DNA of 64,000 nucleotides from Pleurodeles waltl (GCF_031143425.1 NC_090440.1:343173844-343237843), one strand, 5' to 3'; positions 45,023 to 56,569 are shown, numbered from the stretch's first letter. Notes: generated by a model from the sequence alone, not told the origin. A program made the numbers and translations.

Positions 45023-46330
45023 ATACATTAACTTCCTACACAGGACATACCACACAGCAGTCCAATTATTTACAGTGGGTCTTGCAGGAGATGCCATGAT
45101 CCTACAGCTCCCTTCCTCCATCTTGCCTAGGAATACCCTGCAGTTGCATCCTTCTGGTCAGACATCTATAATGCTGTTGCAGCCATTACTAGACCTCACG
45201 AGCTGCAATCCCCATTAGTGGCACTCCTGGAAAATGTGAAAGACATTACCCCAGCAACTTGATGGCTGTGTGTCTCCTTTTAGCTAAACACAGAGTGGCC
45301 GTACACTGAGATAGACAGACACTCTGCCTCGTGGCTGTGGTGTTGCCTGAGGGATGCAGAAAACTATCAGAAATAACTGAGCATTGGAAACTACTGCGAG
45401 ACAGCCTACGACCTAAGGACTAGGGGCTGCTCCTCCATATGGGCGGAGGAGCGTTGCCCCCCCCACCCCAGCAGCAGAAGACGCAAACCTTTCAGAGCAA
45501 AAGGATTATAAACTGTGTTTATTATCCTTTAGTTCTGAAAGGGGTGGGGCACAGGGTGACGTGCACTGAGGAATAGTGCTCAGCACTCTCCCTCAGAGCA
45601 CATGTGTGTTTGGCCAGCCATCTTGGGCCGGCCAAACACACATGTGCACTTGGCTGTATCCAGCCCAGCAACTGTGTTGCTGGGCTGGAGAGAGCCTGCA
45701 CAGGTTCCTAGTCTGCCTGGGAGCACCCTGGCTGGGCAGTCGCAGGACAGGCTGGGAACCTGTGCCTGCACCCTGTGACTGAGGAGTGGCACGCAGCGAG
45801 TGAAGGTAAGTTTTGATTTTAAAACAATTATAATTTAATGTATTCCCCCGCTCCCACCTCTCCCTGTCACCCTTCCCCCTCCCCGTCGCGCCACACCCGC
45901 CCCTGTTAGGAGCTGTGAGCTGTGACTGCTAAGGACACCTGGGCTCTAATGACAACGTAACTAGCTCTGCAGGGAGAGGGTGGGTCTTTGGGGGGGGTCC
46001 TTCTAGTCCAGATGTAGAAGTTGAACCTGATAAATTTGCCTCACCTTAGTGTGTTCGTGTGTTGCTCTATACACGCTGTGCGGAAGCTACACTCCTTACA
46101 CAATGGATGTGACCCCTTAAGCCCCTGTTCCCTTCTGATGGACAAATGCCATACTGTATTTGGGATTCCTGGCTTGATTTTTCTTTTGGGTTTCAACGTG
46201 AAGCCATTGATACCATCATTAAACCTGCCATGTTGAAAATGACTTGTTTTGTGTACATCATGTTAGCTTGCACCTCTCCCCTTCTGTATTTGTTTCACAG
46301 TTCGAAAATTCAATAAATAATTTAAAAAAT
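45023..46330 (+). pseudogene. L1 ORF2 C-terminus and 3' UTR, split by a hAT-type element
   Basis: Reading frames at 45,180-45,420 give LLLAKHRVAVH and a DSLRPKD end. The frame resumes after the insertion at 45,929 as DTWALMTT, matching the RPKDIWxPLTT stretch near the end of L1 ORF2. From about 46,020 a 3' UTR follows, with TTCCCTTCTGATGGACAAAT and a final CAATAAATAATTTAAAAAA at about 46,310-46,328, a poly(A) signal and short A-rich tail. The middle of ORF2 (after the RT fragment at 41.7-42.1 kb) is missing, so an internal deletion or two separate L1 copies must be assumed. Confidence 0.72.
45421..45928. mobile_element. Non-autonomous hAT-type element
   Basis: A 508 bp non-coding insertion flanked by a perfect 8 bp duplication CTAAGGAC (45,413-45,420 and 45,929-45,936). 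Removing it rejoins the L1 ORF2 phrase LRPKD-TWALMTT. Eight-base duplications fit the hAT superfamily; the terminal repeats are weak (TAGGGGCTG against CAGTCACAG). Inside are hairpins, among them GCACATGTGTGTTTGGCC with its complement around 45,597-45,646 and CAGCCCAGCAAC with its complement near 45,660-45,690. Confidence 0.78.
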
Positions 46331-46773
46331 GATATTAATATCATGCCTCATTTTGCCAATGTATGTAATTATTATGCTATTCTAAATTAGCTTTATTTTC
46401 ATGAAATAACTCACGTGTTTGTACACCTGGCCGTAGAGGAAGGCAGTGGCGCCTTTCTATGCAGATATTGGAAAACGTTACAGAGAAAGGTATGGGTGAG
46501 ATCGCCCCAGATCTGTCGAAATCCCTTTAATAGAGACTACAGAGTGATTCAAATGGAACAGAATTTGGTCACCGCTGAGCTGTGTCTGGGTGTGAATGAT
46601 ATTTGTAACCACAAAGCGGTGCAAAGCCCAGTTCACCATGCAGATAATAAAATCAGATTCCGAGGCCAGAAGGGATTCAAAAGGAAACAAAAGTGAATGA
46701 TGTTCCCACTCTACAGTAGTTTTGCCTTCCATTACATTTCATCACGCACAGACCTTTCTCCTCTCTAACTGAA
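46331..46773. other. Unassigned DNA
   Basis: Sits between the L1 3' end and MITE D. No gene or repeat recognised. Confidence 0.5.
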
Positions 46774-46776
46774 TAA

Positions 46777-47299
46777 GGCCCTCATTCTGACCCTGGCGGA
46801 TTGAATCCGCCAGGGCCGAGGGCAGCGAATGCACCGCCAACAGGCTGGCGGTGCATTCATGGGCATTCTGACCGCGGCGGTAACGCCGCGGTCAGAAACG
46901 GGAAACCAGCGGTCTCCCGCCGGTTTCCCGCTGCCCATGGGAATCACCCCCTTCCCGCCAGCCTGGTTCTGGCGGTTTACACCGCCAGAACCTGGCTGGC
47001 GGGAACGGGTGTCGTGGGGCCCCACATTGCTTTTCAGTGTCTGCTTAGCAGACACTGAAAAGCGCGACGGGTGCCACAGCACCCGTCGCACACCTTCCAC
47101 TCCGCCGGCTCCATTCGGAGCCGGCATCCTCGTGGAAGGCGCTTTCCCGCTGGGCCGGCGGGCGATCTTTTGCAGATCGCCCGCCGGCCCAGCGGGAAAG
47201 TTGAAATGCCCCCCGCGGTCTTCTGACCGCGGGGCGGTGTTTGGGCGGTTTTCGCCCGGCGGGCGGCGTCCGCCGCCCGTCCGGGTCGGAATGAGGCCC
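46777..47299. mobile_element. GC-rich Harbinger-type MITE D
   Basis: 523 bp with ends GGCCCTCATTCTGACC and GGTCGGAATGAGGCCC, flanked by TAA at 46,774-46,776 and 47,300-47,302. The ends resemble those of Harbinger-1 (GGCCCTCATT...) and Harbinger-2 (GGGGGTCATTCCAACC), so those transposases are plausible mobilisers. The body is a chain of GC-rich palindromes: CGCCAGGGC near the left end, GACCGCGGCGG with its complement, CTGGCGGGAA, GCTGGGCCGGCGGGCGATC with its complement, and GACCGCGGGG. Confidence 0.9.
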
Positions 47300-47302
47300 T
47301 AA

Positions 47303-49536
47303 GTCTTTCCTAACCCTGGCTGTAAATATAAGCGGACCACGTCTTGGATTTGTAACGCAGATATTGGTTCTGTAATTTGAGGTAAAGCTAAAAATATCAC
47401 ACCACCATATCACAATAAAATAGCCATCAAAGTGATTTAGAACTTCAAGAGATTCTATTTGTCACATGTCTAAATCTGGTTAAATGCACCTTGTCAGTTT
47501 AGCTGTTGTGAAACAGATGGAGCGAAGAACACAAAAAGCAAAAGAAATGGTGACCTCTAGAAAGTGTTACAAAAGACAAATGTCGTTTATATTCGGTAAA
47601 CCATGTAGATGTGTTTGTATAGATATATGTGTTTAAGATGAACACTGTCATACATTTGTTTATAGAGAACTCTTTATAGATAAACATTAGCGGCATTATT
47701 AACAAAATGCCTCATATTACAAGCATTGTTATGACGAACTTGTAAGAACAAGTTTCCTTACAGAGAAAAGGAGTTTTATCCCCTGTCACAAAAGTAACAT
47801 CAACTCTATTCCTGCCACTAACCCAAACACTTACATGTCCCTAACTCTAGTGTACGCCTTAAAACCTTTTGAATCCCTTACTTCCTGCATTAAAATGAGA
47901 ACAGATCCTACATAGATTTTGTTATTCTGTGTTATTATCACATTTCGTCATTAACATTATAAGATAGTAGAAGCTAGCAGTCCTTCCCTCTTGTCTATAC
48001 TTCCAATTACCATCTAATCCCACGACACACAGAAAATGCGTACACGACACATTTATAGTGCAGAACATCAACAGTTCCCCTTCCCACACAACCTAATGAA
48101 AGCATAACTCCTACCATATTAAAGAACCCATCTCTCTTTATATAGCAAGCAAAGGGACGAGACATTGAACATTGCCGGCAAATAATCTAACATACAGGAA
48201 AATTGTCCATTTTATTTATCAACAGCTATCTCAAAACTCATCAATAACATAAACGAAGATATACAATTCAGAAATGACCTTAATTTGTAGCTGAGACCCC
48301 GACCATCACTTATGCGGGAACTCACAACCCAGAAATGGCAGAGAATTTTTCAACCCGCCGACTTCGTAGCAAGTTATTTTTCCAATAGAAGGAACAATCA
48401 ACCCACAAACCATGATATACCCCTTACAGTACTATTCCAGCCATCATAAACTGGTATCTTCCAACCTTCTGCAGAATGCCAGAATAACTGAACCACATCC
48501 AAAGAACAACATACCATCTTTCAGTCAACTGTTTTAGAGTGTCGATCAGTTCAATTATATTGGCAAAATAAACTATACAGTACAACTAATGACACATCTT
48601 ATTCTTTAGAAAATTCATGTGAGCATCACATTTCCTGCGAGGAGATAACCCTACCGACAAATAATCTTTTTGTGATGTGGGTTTAAATAAGTCAAACTGG
48701 CCACAGTAACAGCAAAAAGCTGACCCCCACCTTTCCATGAAGGAGGGCTAGTGGCTCACTGCAGTACATGACAATCATAACCACAATCCTTAAAGGCATG
48801 TCACCATAGTACATCACGACAAGGGTGCCGAAGATAACAAAGTATACCGAAGGGTTAATGCATAGGTTTTCATACTCAAACACTTAGTAAAGATAAAGAG
48901 GGAAGAATGCGAAAGAATGACCCGGTCACGTATTCTTAAATTGCACTTTCTATAAAGATATTTTAGTGTAACCAATTCGTTTGTTTTTCCCATTTGCCGT
49001 GCCACTTCTATATTTTTTGTATCACACAAAACAGACACAACCTAGTCTAATAAATTAGGCTGCTACTTCACTATTGCTAACTCTAGACTTTAGATCTTCT
49101 TTGCACGCTCTCAATCCTTAATGCTACATTTCAAACCACGGCTCCTTTTTAACAGACTGAATTCATGTGTTTAACATTACCTCATAACTATAAAGTAATT
49201 TAAGGCCACTATTCGAATGCATGTAGGGGGACTACTCTATCAGGAAACACCTCGCAATTCAGATGCAACTGTACATAGTTAAACAATGCGTCGTTCATTG
49301 GTTTACCACTAACAAGCACAACCTATTATTGTAATAACTTTATTTAACCTTTTATATGTTTCAAACGTTTGAAAGATACAGAAAATTAACATACCGATAA
49401 CCAGTCAAGTCAAACAGTAATGTTCATGGCAAAAAGATTTTTCAGGCCGCTTACTTCTGTCCAAGTACGTCGGCTAAGCATCGTTCTTGCTGTGTTTAGT
49501 TACCAAATTGACAATCACTATCTTTTAACTGTAGAC
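47303..49536. other. Unassigned AT-rich DNA
   Basis: 2.2 kb without any recognisable gene, repeat or terminal structure. Confidence 0.6.
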
Positions 49537-50414
49537 TAAGGGGGTCATTCCAACCCTGGCGGTCGGTGTTAAAGCAGCGGCAAAACCGCCAACAGGCTGG
49601 CGGTAAAAAAAAATGCAATTCCGACCCTGGCGGAAACCGCCAACAGAGACCGCCACTTTAACACACCGCCCGCCAAGGCGGGACAAACAAACAGTGCGGC
49701 GGTCACCGCCAACAGACAGGCGGGAGACAATGTACCGCCCACCCTATCACAACCCACCAATCCGCCACCTTTTCCGGGGTGGTAGCCCCGCCGATAAAAA
49801 CAAGGCGGAAACAGACATTTCAAACGGAAAACGCTCACCTCCATACACCCCACGAGGAATCTGGACAGCATGGAACCCGAACTCCACATTCTCCCAGCTA
49901 TTGTCTTCCTGCTCCTCTACCAGGAGCACGAACGCCGACGCAGAAGACAACGGTGAGTACTGCACCTACGACACAGGGGAGGGGGGAGGAGAAAATATTA
50001 CGGGGACACACGTACGCGACACACCCACCCCCACCCTCACCCACTACAACACACACATCAACGCATAGCAAAACATCACAGTTACCCCCCCCAAACCCAC
50101 TGGAAGAATGCAAAGGCAAAAGGAAATGATTATAAATTTAGAATTATATTGCAAGACTGAGTATAAAATATATCACACATCAATAATTTTATATACATAA
50201 ATTGTCCAGTCCGATATGTGTATGAGCCATTGTTCGTGGGCCACTGGGCCAAAACACATGGGCAAAGCCCACACAGGATACCTGCCTCCAATGGAGAGAA
50301 CACTGCAGGAGCATCAGATAGAAAAACTACAGGCACCTCAGGGGGAAGGGAAGGGGGGGCACCTCAGCCAGATGAGCCCACGACGCCAGATCCACGAGGG
50401 GCCTCAATGGCCAC

Positions 50415-50655
50415 TGTGCCATCCTGGGGAGTGCAAAGCCACAGTCTCTCAAGTCTCTACAGTGGGTGGGTTGCCCACTGTGCCCTCCTGGGGAGTGCAA
50501 AGCCACAGTCTCTCAAGCCTCTACAGTGGGTGGGTTGCCCACTGTGCCATCCTGGGGAGTGCAAAGCCACAGTCTCTCAAGTCTCTACAGTGGGTGGGTT
50601 GCCCACTGTGCCATCCTGGGGAGTGCAAAGCAACAGTCTCTCAAGTGGATAACAG
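50415..50655 (-). repeat. ~62 bp tandem repeat, 4 copies, Harbinger-2
   Basis: Units of the type TGGGGAGTGCAAAGCCACAG, then TCTCTCAAG and ACAGTGGGTGGGTTGCCCAC. Counterpart of 39,140-39,395. Confidence 0.85.
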
Positions 50656-50754
50656 TCTCCACTGGTACTGGAGGGGGACTAGTGCCCAGAGTGCTTCGTG
50701 CAGCCCTGCCCGACACAGATGCGGGCCTGCCCCCTCTGCCAATGGGCCAGCGGT

Positions 50755-51890
50755 TCTTGAGATGAAGGGCCCTTTTCAGCGGTGCTTGAAATGAAGGGCC
50801 CAGCGGAGCAGTGCTTGAGATGAAGGGCCCAGTTCAGCGGTTCTTGAGACGGCGGTGCCCAGCGGAGCAGTGCTTGAGATGAAGGGCCCAGCGGAGCAGT
50901 GCTTGAGATGAAGGGCCCAGTTCAGCGGTTCTTGAGACAGTGGTGCCCAGCGGAGCAGTGCTTGAGATGAAGGGCACAGTTCAGCGGTTCTTGAGACGGC
51001 TGTGCCCAGCGGAGCAGTGCTTGAGATGAAGGGCCCAGTTCAGCGGTTATTGAGACGGCGGTGCCCAGTGGAGCAGTGCTTGAGATGAAGGGCCCAGCGG
51101 AGCAGTGCTTGAGATGAAGGGCCCAGTTCAGCGGTTCTTGAGACGGCGGTGCCCAGCGGAGCGGTGCTTGAGATGAAGGGCCCAGCAGAGCAGTGCTTGA
51201 GATGAAGGGCTCAACGGAGCAGTGCTTGAGATGAAGGGCCCAGTTCAGCGGTTCTTGAGACGGCGGTGCCCAGCGGAGCAGTGCTTGAGATGAAGAGCCC
51301 AGTTCAGCGGTTATTGAGACGGCGGTGCCCAGCGGAGCAGTGCTTGAGATGAAGGGCCCAGCGGAGCAGTGCTTGAGATGAAGGGCCCAGCGGAGCAGTG
51401 CTTGAGATGAAGGGCCCAGTTCAGCGGTGCTTGAGACGGCGGTGCCCAGCGGAGCGGTGCTTGAGATGAAGGGCCCAGCGGAGCAGTGCTTGAGATGAAG
51501 GGCCCAGTTCAGCGGTTATTGAGACGGCGGTGCCCTGTTCAGCGGTGCTTGAGACGGCGGTGCCCTGTTCAGCGGTGCTTGAGACGGCGGTGCCCTGTTC
51601 AGCTGTGCTTGAGATGAAGGGCCCTGTTCAGCGGTGCTTGAGACGGCGGTGCCCTGTTCAGCGGTGCTTGAGATGAAGGGCCCAGTTCAGCGGTGCTTGA
51701 GACGGCGGTGCCCAGCGGAGCGGTGCTTGAGATGAAGAGCCCAGCGGAGCGGTGCTTGAGATGAAGGGCCCAGTTCAGCGGTTATTGAGACGGCGGTGCC
51801 CTGTTCAGCGGTGCTTGAGACGGCGGTGCCCTGTTCAGCGGTTTTTGAGACGGCGGTGCCCATTGGAGCGGTGCTTGAGATGAGTGTCCT
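50755..51890 (-). repeat. 29-30 bp coding minisatellite of gene C, ~39 copies, Harbinger-2
   Basis: Two unit types alternate in mixed order: GCCCAGCGGAGCAGTGCTTG with AGATGAAGG, and GTTCAGCGGTTCTTGAGACG with GCGGTGCCC. On the minus strand some units keep the reading TAVSSTAEQG, matching the DTAATSTAAK repeats of Harbinger-1; the AGATGAAGG units do not stay in this pattern. There are no spacers, so it is not a CRISPR array. Confidence 0.9.
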
Positions 51891-54568
51891 GGTCAGCGGA
51901 TCCGGCCCAGGCATGGATGTCACTCGCCACCTGACATGTGGCTGGTGGGGCCTTCCTGCCCATCTGTCTGGTGGCTTTCGGGGCCCTCCTGGGCTGCAGT
52001 ACCCGACCTGTGGGTGTCCTCCTGCCCACCTGGGACGTGGCTTGCGGGCCCTCCTGGGCTGCAGTACCGGGCCTGTGGGTGTGCTCCTGCAAACCTGGGA
52101 TGGGGCTGGTGGGGCCCGCCTGGCCAGCTGGCCTCCTGCCGGACTTGTCGGGCGTGCTGCCCTTCCCACCCTTCCCTGTATGCTTGTGGCCCTTTCCCAC
52201 CTTTGGCGGTGTGCCAGGTGGCACCCGACTTCCTGCCGGAGCCAATGTAGGGATTTTGGTCCCTGGGGTCTTTGGTCTCTCGCGCCGGGCACTGGCAATC
52301 TTCGGATGCTTTTCCGGGGGTGGGCTGGCCGTGCCTTGGCTCCTAGCTGAACTGGATGCCCTTGAGGGTGGGGGACTCCACAGTCCATGGCAAACAGTCT
52401 TTACAAGTCCCGGTTTTGTGGTGGCTGAGGTGCTGATTGGAGTCTTATGAGATGGACGGGGTGGGGGAGTTGTAGGAAAGAGGTCAAGTTTGGAAAAGAA
52501 AAGCAATTTGGAAAGAGAGGGACGGGTAGGTGTAGTGGGTATGGGAGTGGAGGAAGAGGATGTGGTTGTAGGAGTGTGAAGTCTGGTGTCTTTGGGTGCA
52601 GGTGCTTGGGCTGGAGGCTGTCGTGAGGTGGATGGCTGTTGGGTGGGTGGCTGCCTGCGTTTGTGTAGTTTGGAAGAGGGGGTGACAGACACACTGGGAG
52701 AGGACACAGGGGACGTGTAAATGGTAGTGGGGGTGGTGACTGCATGTGTGCGGAGTGTTCTGGTGGGTGTGCTGGTGATGGACGTAGTGGCTGAAGATGT
52801 TGTGCATGCAAGTGTGAGTGGAGACGTGACAGGGAGGGAGGAGGGAGACGAGGAGGAGGGGGACACAGTGGAGGCAGTGGCTGTTGGTATGTCTGCATGT
52901 GGATGTTGCTTGTGTGAATGCTTGTGTGATGTGTGGTGCTTATGTCTGGATGAGCTTCCCTTGGGTGTTGAGGTGTGTGCAGGCTGGTCTGATGGTGTGT
53001 CTGGGATAGGCAGAGGTACAGGGGATTGGGTCTGGGTGGAGGAAGTTGGAGGGGGAGGCTAGAGACAGGGACAATTGCTGTCGTCAGTGGTGAGGCCAGA
53101 GCGTTGAACGATCGCTGATGGGCAGCCTGACCCGAGTGAATGCCCTCCAGGTATGCATTACTCTGGTGCACCTCCCTTTGTACACCCTGGATGGCATTCA
53201 AAAGGGTAGACTGCCCAACAATGATGGTCCTCAGGAGGTCAATGACCTCCTCACTGAGGGCAGCAGGGGTGACAGGGGCAGGGCCTGAGGTGCCTGGGGC
53301 GAAGGAGATGCCCACCTTCCTGGGTGAGCGGGCACGGGGCAAACGCTGAGGGGCTGCTGGGAGGGCGGTGCTGGTGCGCTGGGTGGCGGCTGTACCTGTT
53401 GTTGCGGGGGGCACGGATGTTGCCGCCACCACAAGGGAGCTCCCTTCAGAGGACGAGTCGCTGTCACTGACATCAGCATGAGACCCCGCTGTGGAGCTCC
53501 CCTCGCCCTCCGTCCCACTGGTGTATTTGGACTCCGTTGCATGGCCCTCCAGGGCCATGTGGGATGCAGCTCCCTCGTGCTCCGATGCCACTTCTCCTCC
53601 GCCTCATGATGCTAATGCACACATGAACAGGAAGACCACAAAAAAGGGGGGAGGGAGAAATAAAGACATGTTGAGTGCATGCATTGGCGACACCGTTGGC
53701 GGAGAGGACAGACACAGAAGCCCCCTGCACTACGCCGCGCACTTGGGGTCCACTACGCAATCCGTGGGACATGGCCTACAAGCCTATGGACGACAACTGC
53801 ACAGATAGATGACACAGGGCCATGGATACCTGTACTTGGCACCCTACAGAGGTGGGGGGTGGGGGCACAGGGCCATGCCTTACGGAGGGGCCTAGCCTAC
53901 AGAAATCGCCCTGGCCTAGGGATACCCACAGCCCTCCTCCCCCACCCAGACACCTCCACTGCGCGCAATGTCAGCAGAATGTATTTGAACTCACCCCCTT
54001 GTGTCTGCTGTGATGTCCTCACGCGCCCATCCAAATTGGGGTAGGCCACCGCCAGGATCCGGGACATCAGGGGGGTCAAATGACGACTGGCACCCCTCCT
54101 ACGTTGGGAGGCCATCCCCAGCTGAGCCTCCGCCGTCTTCCTGCTCCAGCGTCGGATGTCCTCCCACCTCTTCCGGCAGTGGGTGCCCCGTCTGTTGTGC
54201 ACCCCCAGGGTCCGGACGTCCTTGGCGATGGGACGCCAAATCGCGACTTTCTGGTGGGCGCTGACCTATGTGACCTGTACAGGGAGAGAATACTTGTCAT
54301 CACCTTCTGCATGCTCGATGTGAGTGGCCCCCCATCCCCACCCTTGCCATGTGGCACATGCTCTCATCTGTCGTTTGATGCATGCCTCAATCGCTCCCCT
54401 CCCCACCATCTTTCATCCACCCCACTCAACCCAGGCATTGCCCACTAAGCATGGTCCCAGTGTACTTACCTGTTGGTCTGGAGGACCGTAGAGTAGCGCA
54501 TACTGGGGGAGGACCCCATCCACAAGTTTCTCCAACTCCTAGTCCCTTTCCCCAGTCGCATGAGCCAT
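51690..54568 (-). pseudogene. Harbinger-2 gene C: second Myb/SANT-like protein, broken
   Basis: Exon 1 is 54,568-54,470, exon 2 is 54,265-53,995 (271 nt), exon 3 starts at 53,611. Exon 2 reads VRTLGVHNRRGTHCRKRWED, then IRRWSRKTAEAQLGMASQRR, the helix-3 side of a Myb/SANT-like domain. Its one extra base relative to Harbinger-1 brings exon 3 into the acidic, Ser/Thr-rich frame, which fixes the true splicing. Exon 3 includes SEEVIDLLRTIIVGQSTLLN, a His/Pro-rich stretch, a Lys/Pro-rich stretch (GKGHKHTGKGGKG) and the 10-residue repeats. Lesions are TAG in exon 1 (54,539-54,541), TGA at the start of exon 3 (53,604-53,606) and loss of one C in a C run near 53,055. The gene lies wholly inside the transposase intron, on the opposite strand. 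Function beyond DNA binding is unknown. Confidence 0.78.
51940..52110 (-). repeat. ~66 bp coding repeat of gene C, Harbinger-2
   Basis: Two to three units built on CTGTGGGTGTCCTCCTGCCC and GGGCCCTCCTGGGCTGCAGT. Minus-strand reading gives repeated QVGRRTPTGRVLQPRRAP-type peptides. Not seen in Harbinger-1. Confidence 0.7.
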
Positions 54569-56356
54569 TGTCTCTTCCAGACCGAGGTCACAGCAGCACT
54601 TGCAGTGTAGGTCCTCTCCTGTCGAAGATCAGGTATCGAGTGATTAAGCAGATAGAAAATGGCAGTCACGCCCGCGGCGGTGCGTACCGCGGCGGTGCGT
54701 ACCGCGACCGCCGGCGCACATCGTCATTGGCTCCTGAAACCCATAGGGTTCAATGTTAACCAATGCGGCTTTGCGCCGCGGTCTTTGACCGCCTACCGCC
54801 GCGGTGTGCCACGCCAGCGCATTGACCTCACATCCCACTGTCGCACTTCACAGGTCAGGCAGCCGCCATTTCAAGGGCCCACATTGCCTAATTACCAACT
54901 GCGTCACACATACCTAGGCCTTGCACCAACACTCATACAAACCTTTCAATGCATTGGGAATTGTGTTATGTGCAAGCTGTAGTTACATACCTTTGGGTTG
55001 ATTGACTCTGTGCTCGCTGTTGTCCTTCATAGGCACCGTCCACTGGGACATGCGAGGAGATGGAGGAATCTTCCCGTGTACAGACCGCTGGTGGACCTGT
55101 CGACAATGGAGGAACGACATGTCATACTGACATACAGGCTTGACCGAGCCACTATACAGGAACTGTGTGCCCAGCTGGAACCAGACCTGATGTCACCCAT
55201 CCTCCAACCCACAGGGATCCCCCCTCTAGTGCAGGTGCTGTCAGTACTCCATTTCTTAGCAAGTGGGTCATTTCAAACAACAGTGGCCATATCATTAGGG
55301 ATGTTCCAGCCTATGTTTTCCAAGGTGTTGTCCAGAGTGTTGGCTGCCCTGCTCAAACACATGCAGAGCTACCTCATTTTCCCTGAGGTGGGGGATTTGC
55401 CTACAGTGAAAGGTGACTTCTATGCCCTTGGACATATTCCCAACATCATTGGTGCCATTGATGGGACACATGTTGCTTTGGTCCCCCCCAGCAGGAGTGA
55501 ACAGGTGTACAGAAACAGGAAGAGTTATCATTCGATGAATGTACAGATGGTGTGTTTGGCTGACCAGTAAATCTCCCATGTGAATGCCAAGTTCCCTGGC
55601 TCAGTGCATGACGCATACATCCTGCGGAATAGCAGCATCCCGTATGTGATGGGTCAACTCCAGAGGCACCGGGTGTGGCTATTAGGGGACTCTGGTTACC
55701 CCAACCTGTCATGGCTACTGACCCCAGTGAGGAATCCGAGGACATGGGCAGAGGAACGGTACAAAAAGGCCCATGGGTGGACTAGGAGGGTGATCGAGCG
55801 AACCTTTGGCCTCCTGAAGGCCAGGTTCAGGTGCCTCCATATGACAGGTGGATCCCTAATGTACTCACCAAAGAAGGTGTGCCAGATCATCGTGGCCTGC
55901 TGTATGCTTCACAACCTGGCTTTGCGCCACCAGGTGCCTTTTCTGCAGGAGGATGGTCCAGATGGTGGTGTTGTAGCAGCTGTGGAGCCTGTGGAGAGTG
56001 AAGAGGAGGAAGCCGAAGAGGACGACATAGAGAACAGGAACACAGTAATACAGCAGTATTTTCAGTGACACACAGGTAAGAGTACACACCGGCATATTAC
56101 ATTTACTTAAAGACTCCTACCTCTCTACTGTCTGACTTTTTCCCCCAGTGTATGGTAACTGTGTTGTGACTTTCCCTTCCGTTTTCAGAGATGTGGGCCC
56201 CACTGCGTCACATCTGCTTTGTTTCCCCATGGACTACAGCTGTGTGACAGCGGTTTGTTGGCATCACAATGTGAATGAACATTTTGGCACGGTCATGTCT
56301 AATACATTTGTTCTAAATCACAGCCAGACTCCAGATTGTTTTGTGCAATAAGTGTT

Positions 56357-56362
56357 TTTATT
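56357..56362 (-). promoter_or_regulatory. Poly(A) signal of Harbinger-2 gene A
   Basis: AATAAA on the minus strand 208 bases past the gene A stop, matching the position in Harbinger-1. Confidence 0.6.
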
Positions 56363-56569
56363 CAAGTGCTCTAAATTGGATGGTTGGTTGCAAATCAGTG
56401 AAGGGTGATGGTGGAGGATTGTCCATGGCAGAGTCCGGACTATCAGTTTCACAGGTGCATTGCCTGTGGGAAGTGGAGCAGGGGCAGTTTAAGGTTGGAC
56501 AGGGTGACAATGTGGGACAGTGGGATGACAATCAGAGCAGTATCCTTTGCTGGCGGGGGTCTTGACATC

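Larger units (their letters stand above)
49870..56068 (+). pseudogene. Harbinger-2 gene B: DDE transposase, single nonsense codon
   Basis: Exon 1 is 49,870-49,952 (83 nt, MEPELHILPAIVFLLLYQEH then an Arg-rich run, donor CG|GTGAGT). Exon 2 is 55,033-56,068 (acceptor TTCATAG). The phases join to read ...RQR-HRPLGHARRW. The intron is 5.1 kb and contains gene C on the other strand. The spliced product would have 372 residues, normal for HARBI1-like transposases. An N-terminal helix-turn-helix region (RLDRATIQELCAQL) is followed by the DDE_Tnp_4 domain: Asp in GAIDGTHVAL, Asp in GSVHDAYIL, Glu in RRVIERTFGLLK. The tail is acidic (SEEEEAEEDD). The only defect I see is TAA at 55,568-55,570, where Harbinger-1 has a Tyr codon. 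No 99 bp intron is present near 55,690. Confidence 0.88.

Noticed and set aside
15590..46330. Calling all L1 pieces a single element
   Set aside because: The orientation fits, but parts of ORF2 are missing on both sides of 40.3-41.7 kb and 42.1-45.0 kb; two L1 copies cannot be excluded.
50755..51890. Regular ~30 bp repeats resembling a CRISPR array
   Set aside because: The units are contiguous with no unique spacers, and the setting is a eukaryotic transposon.
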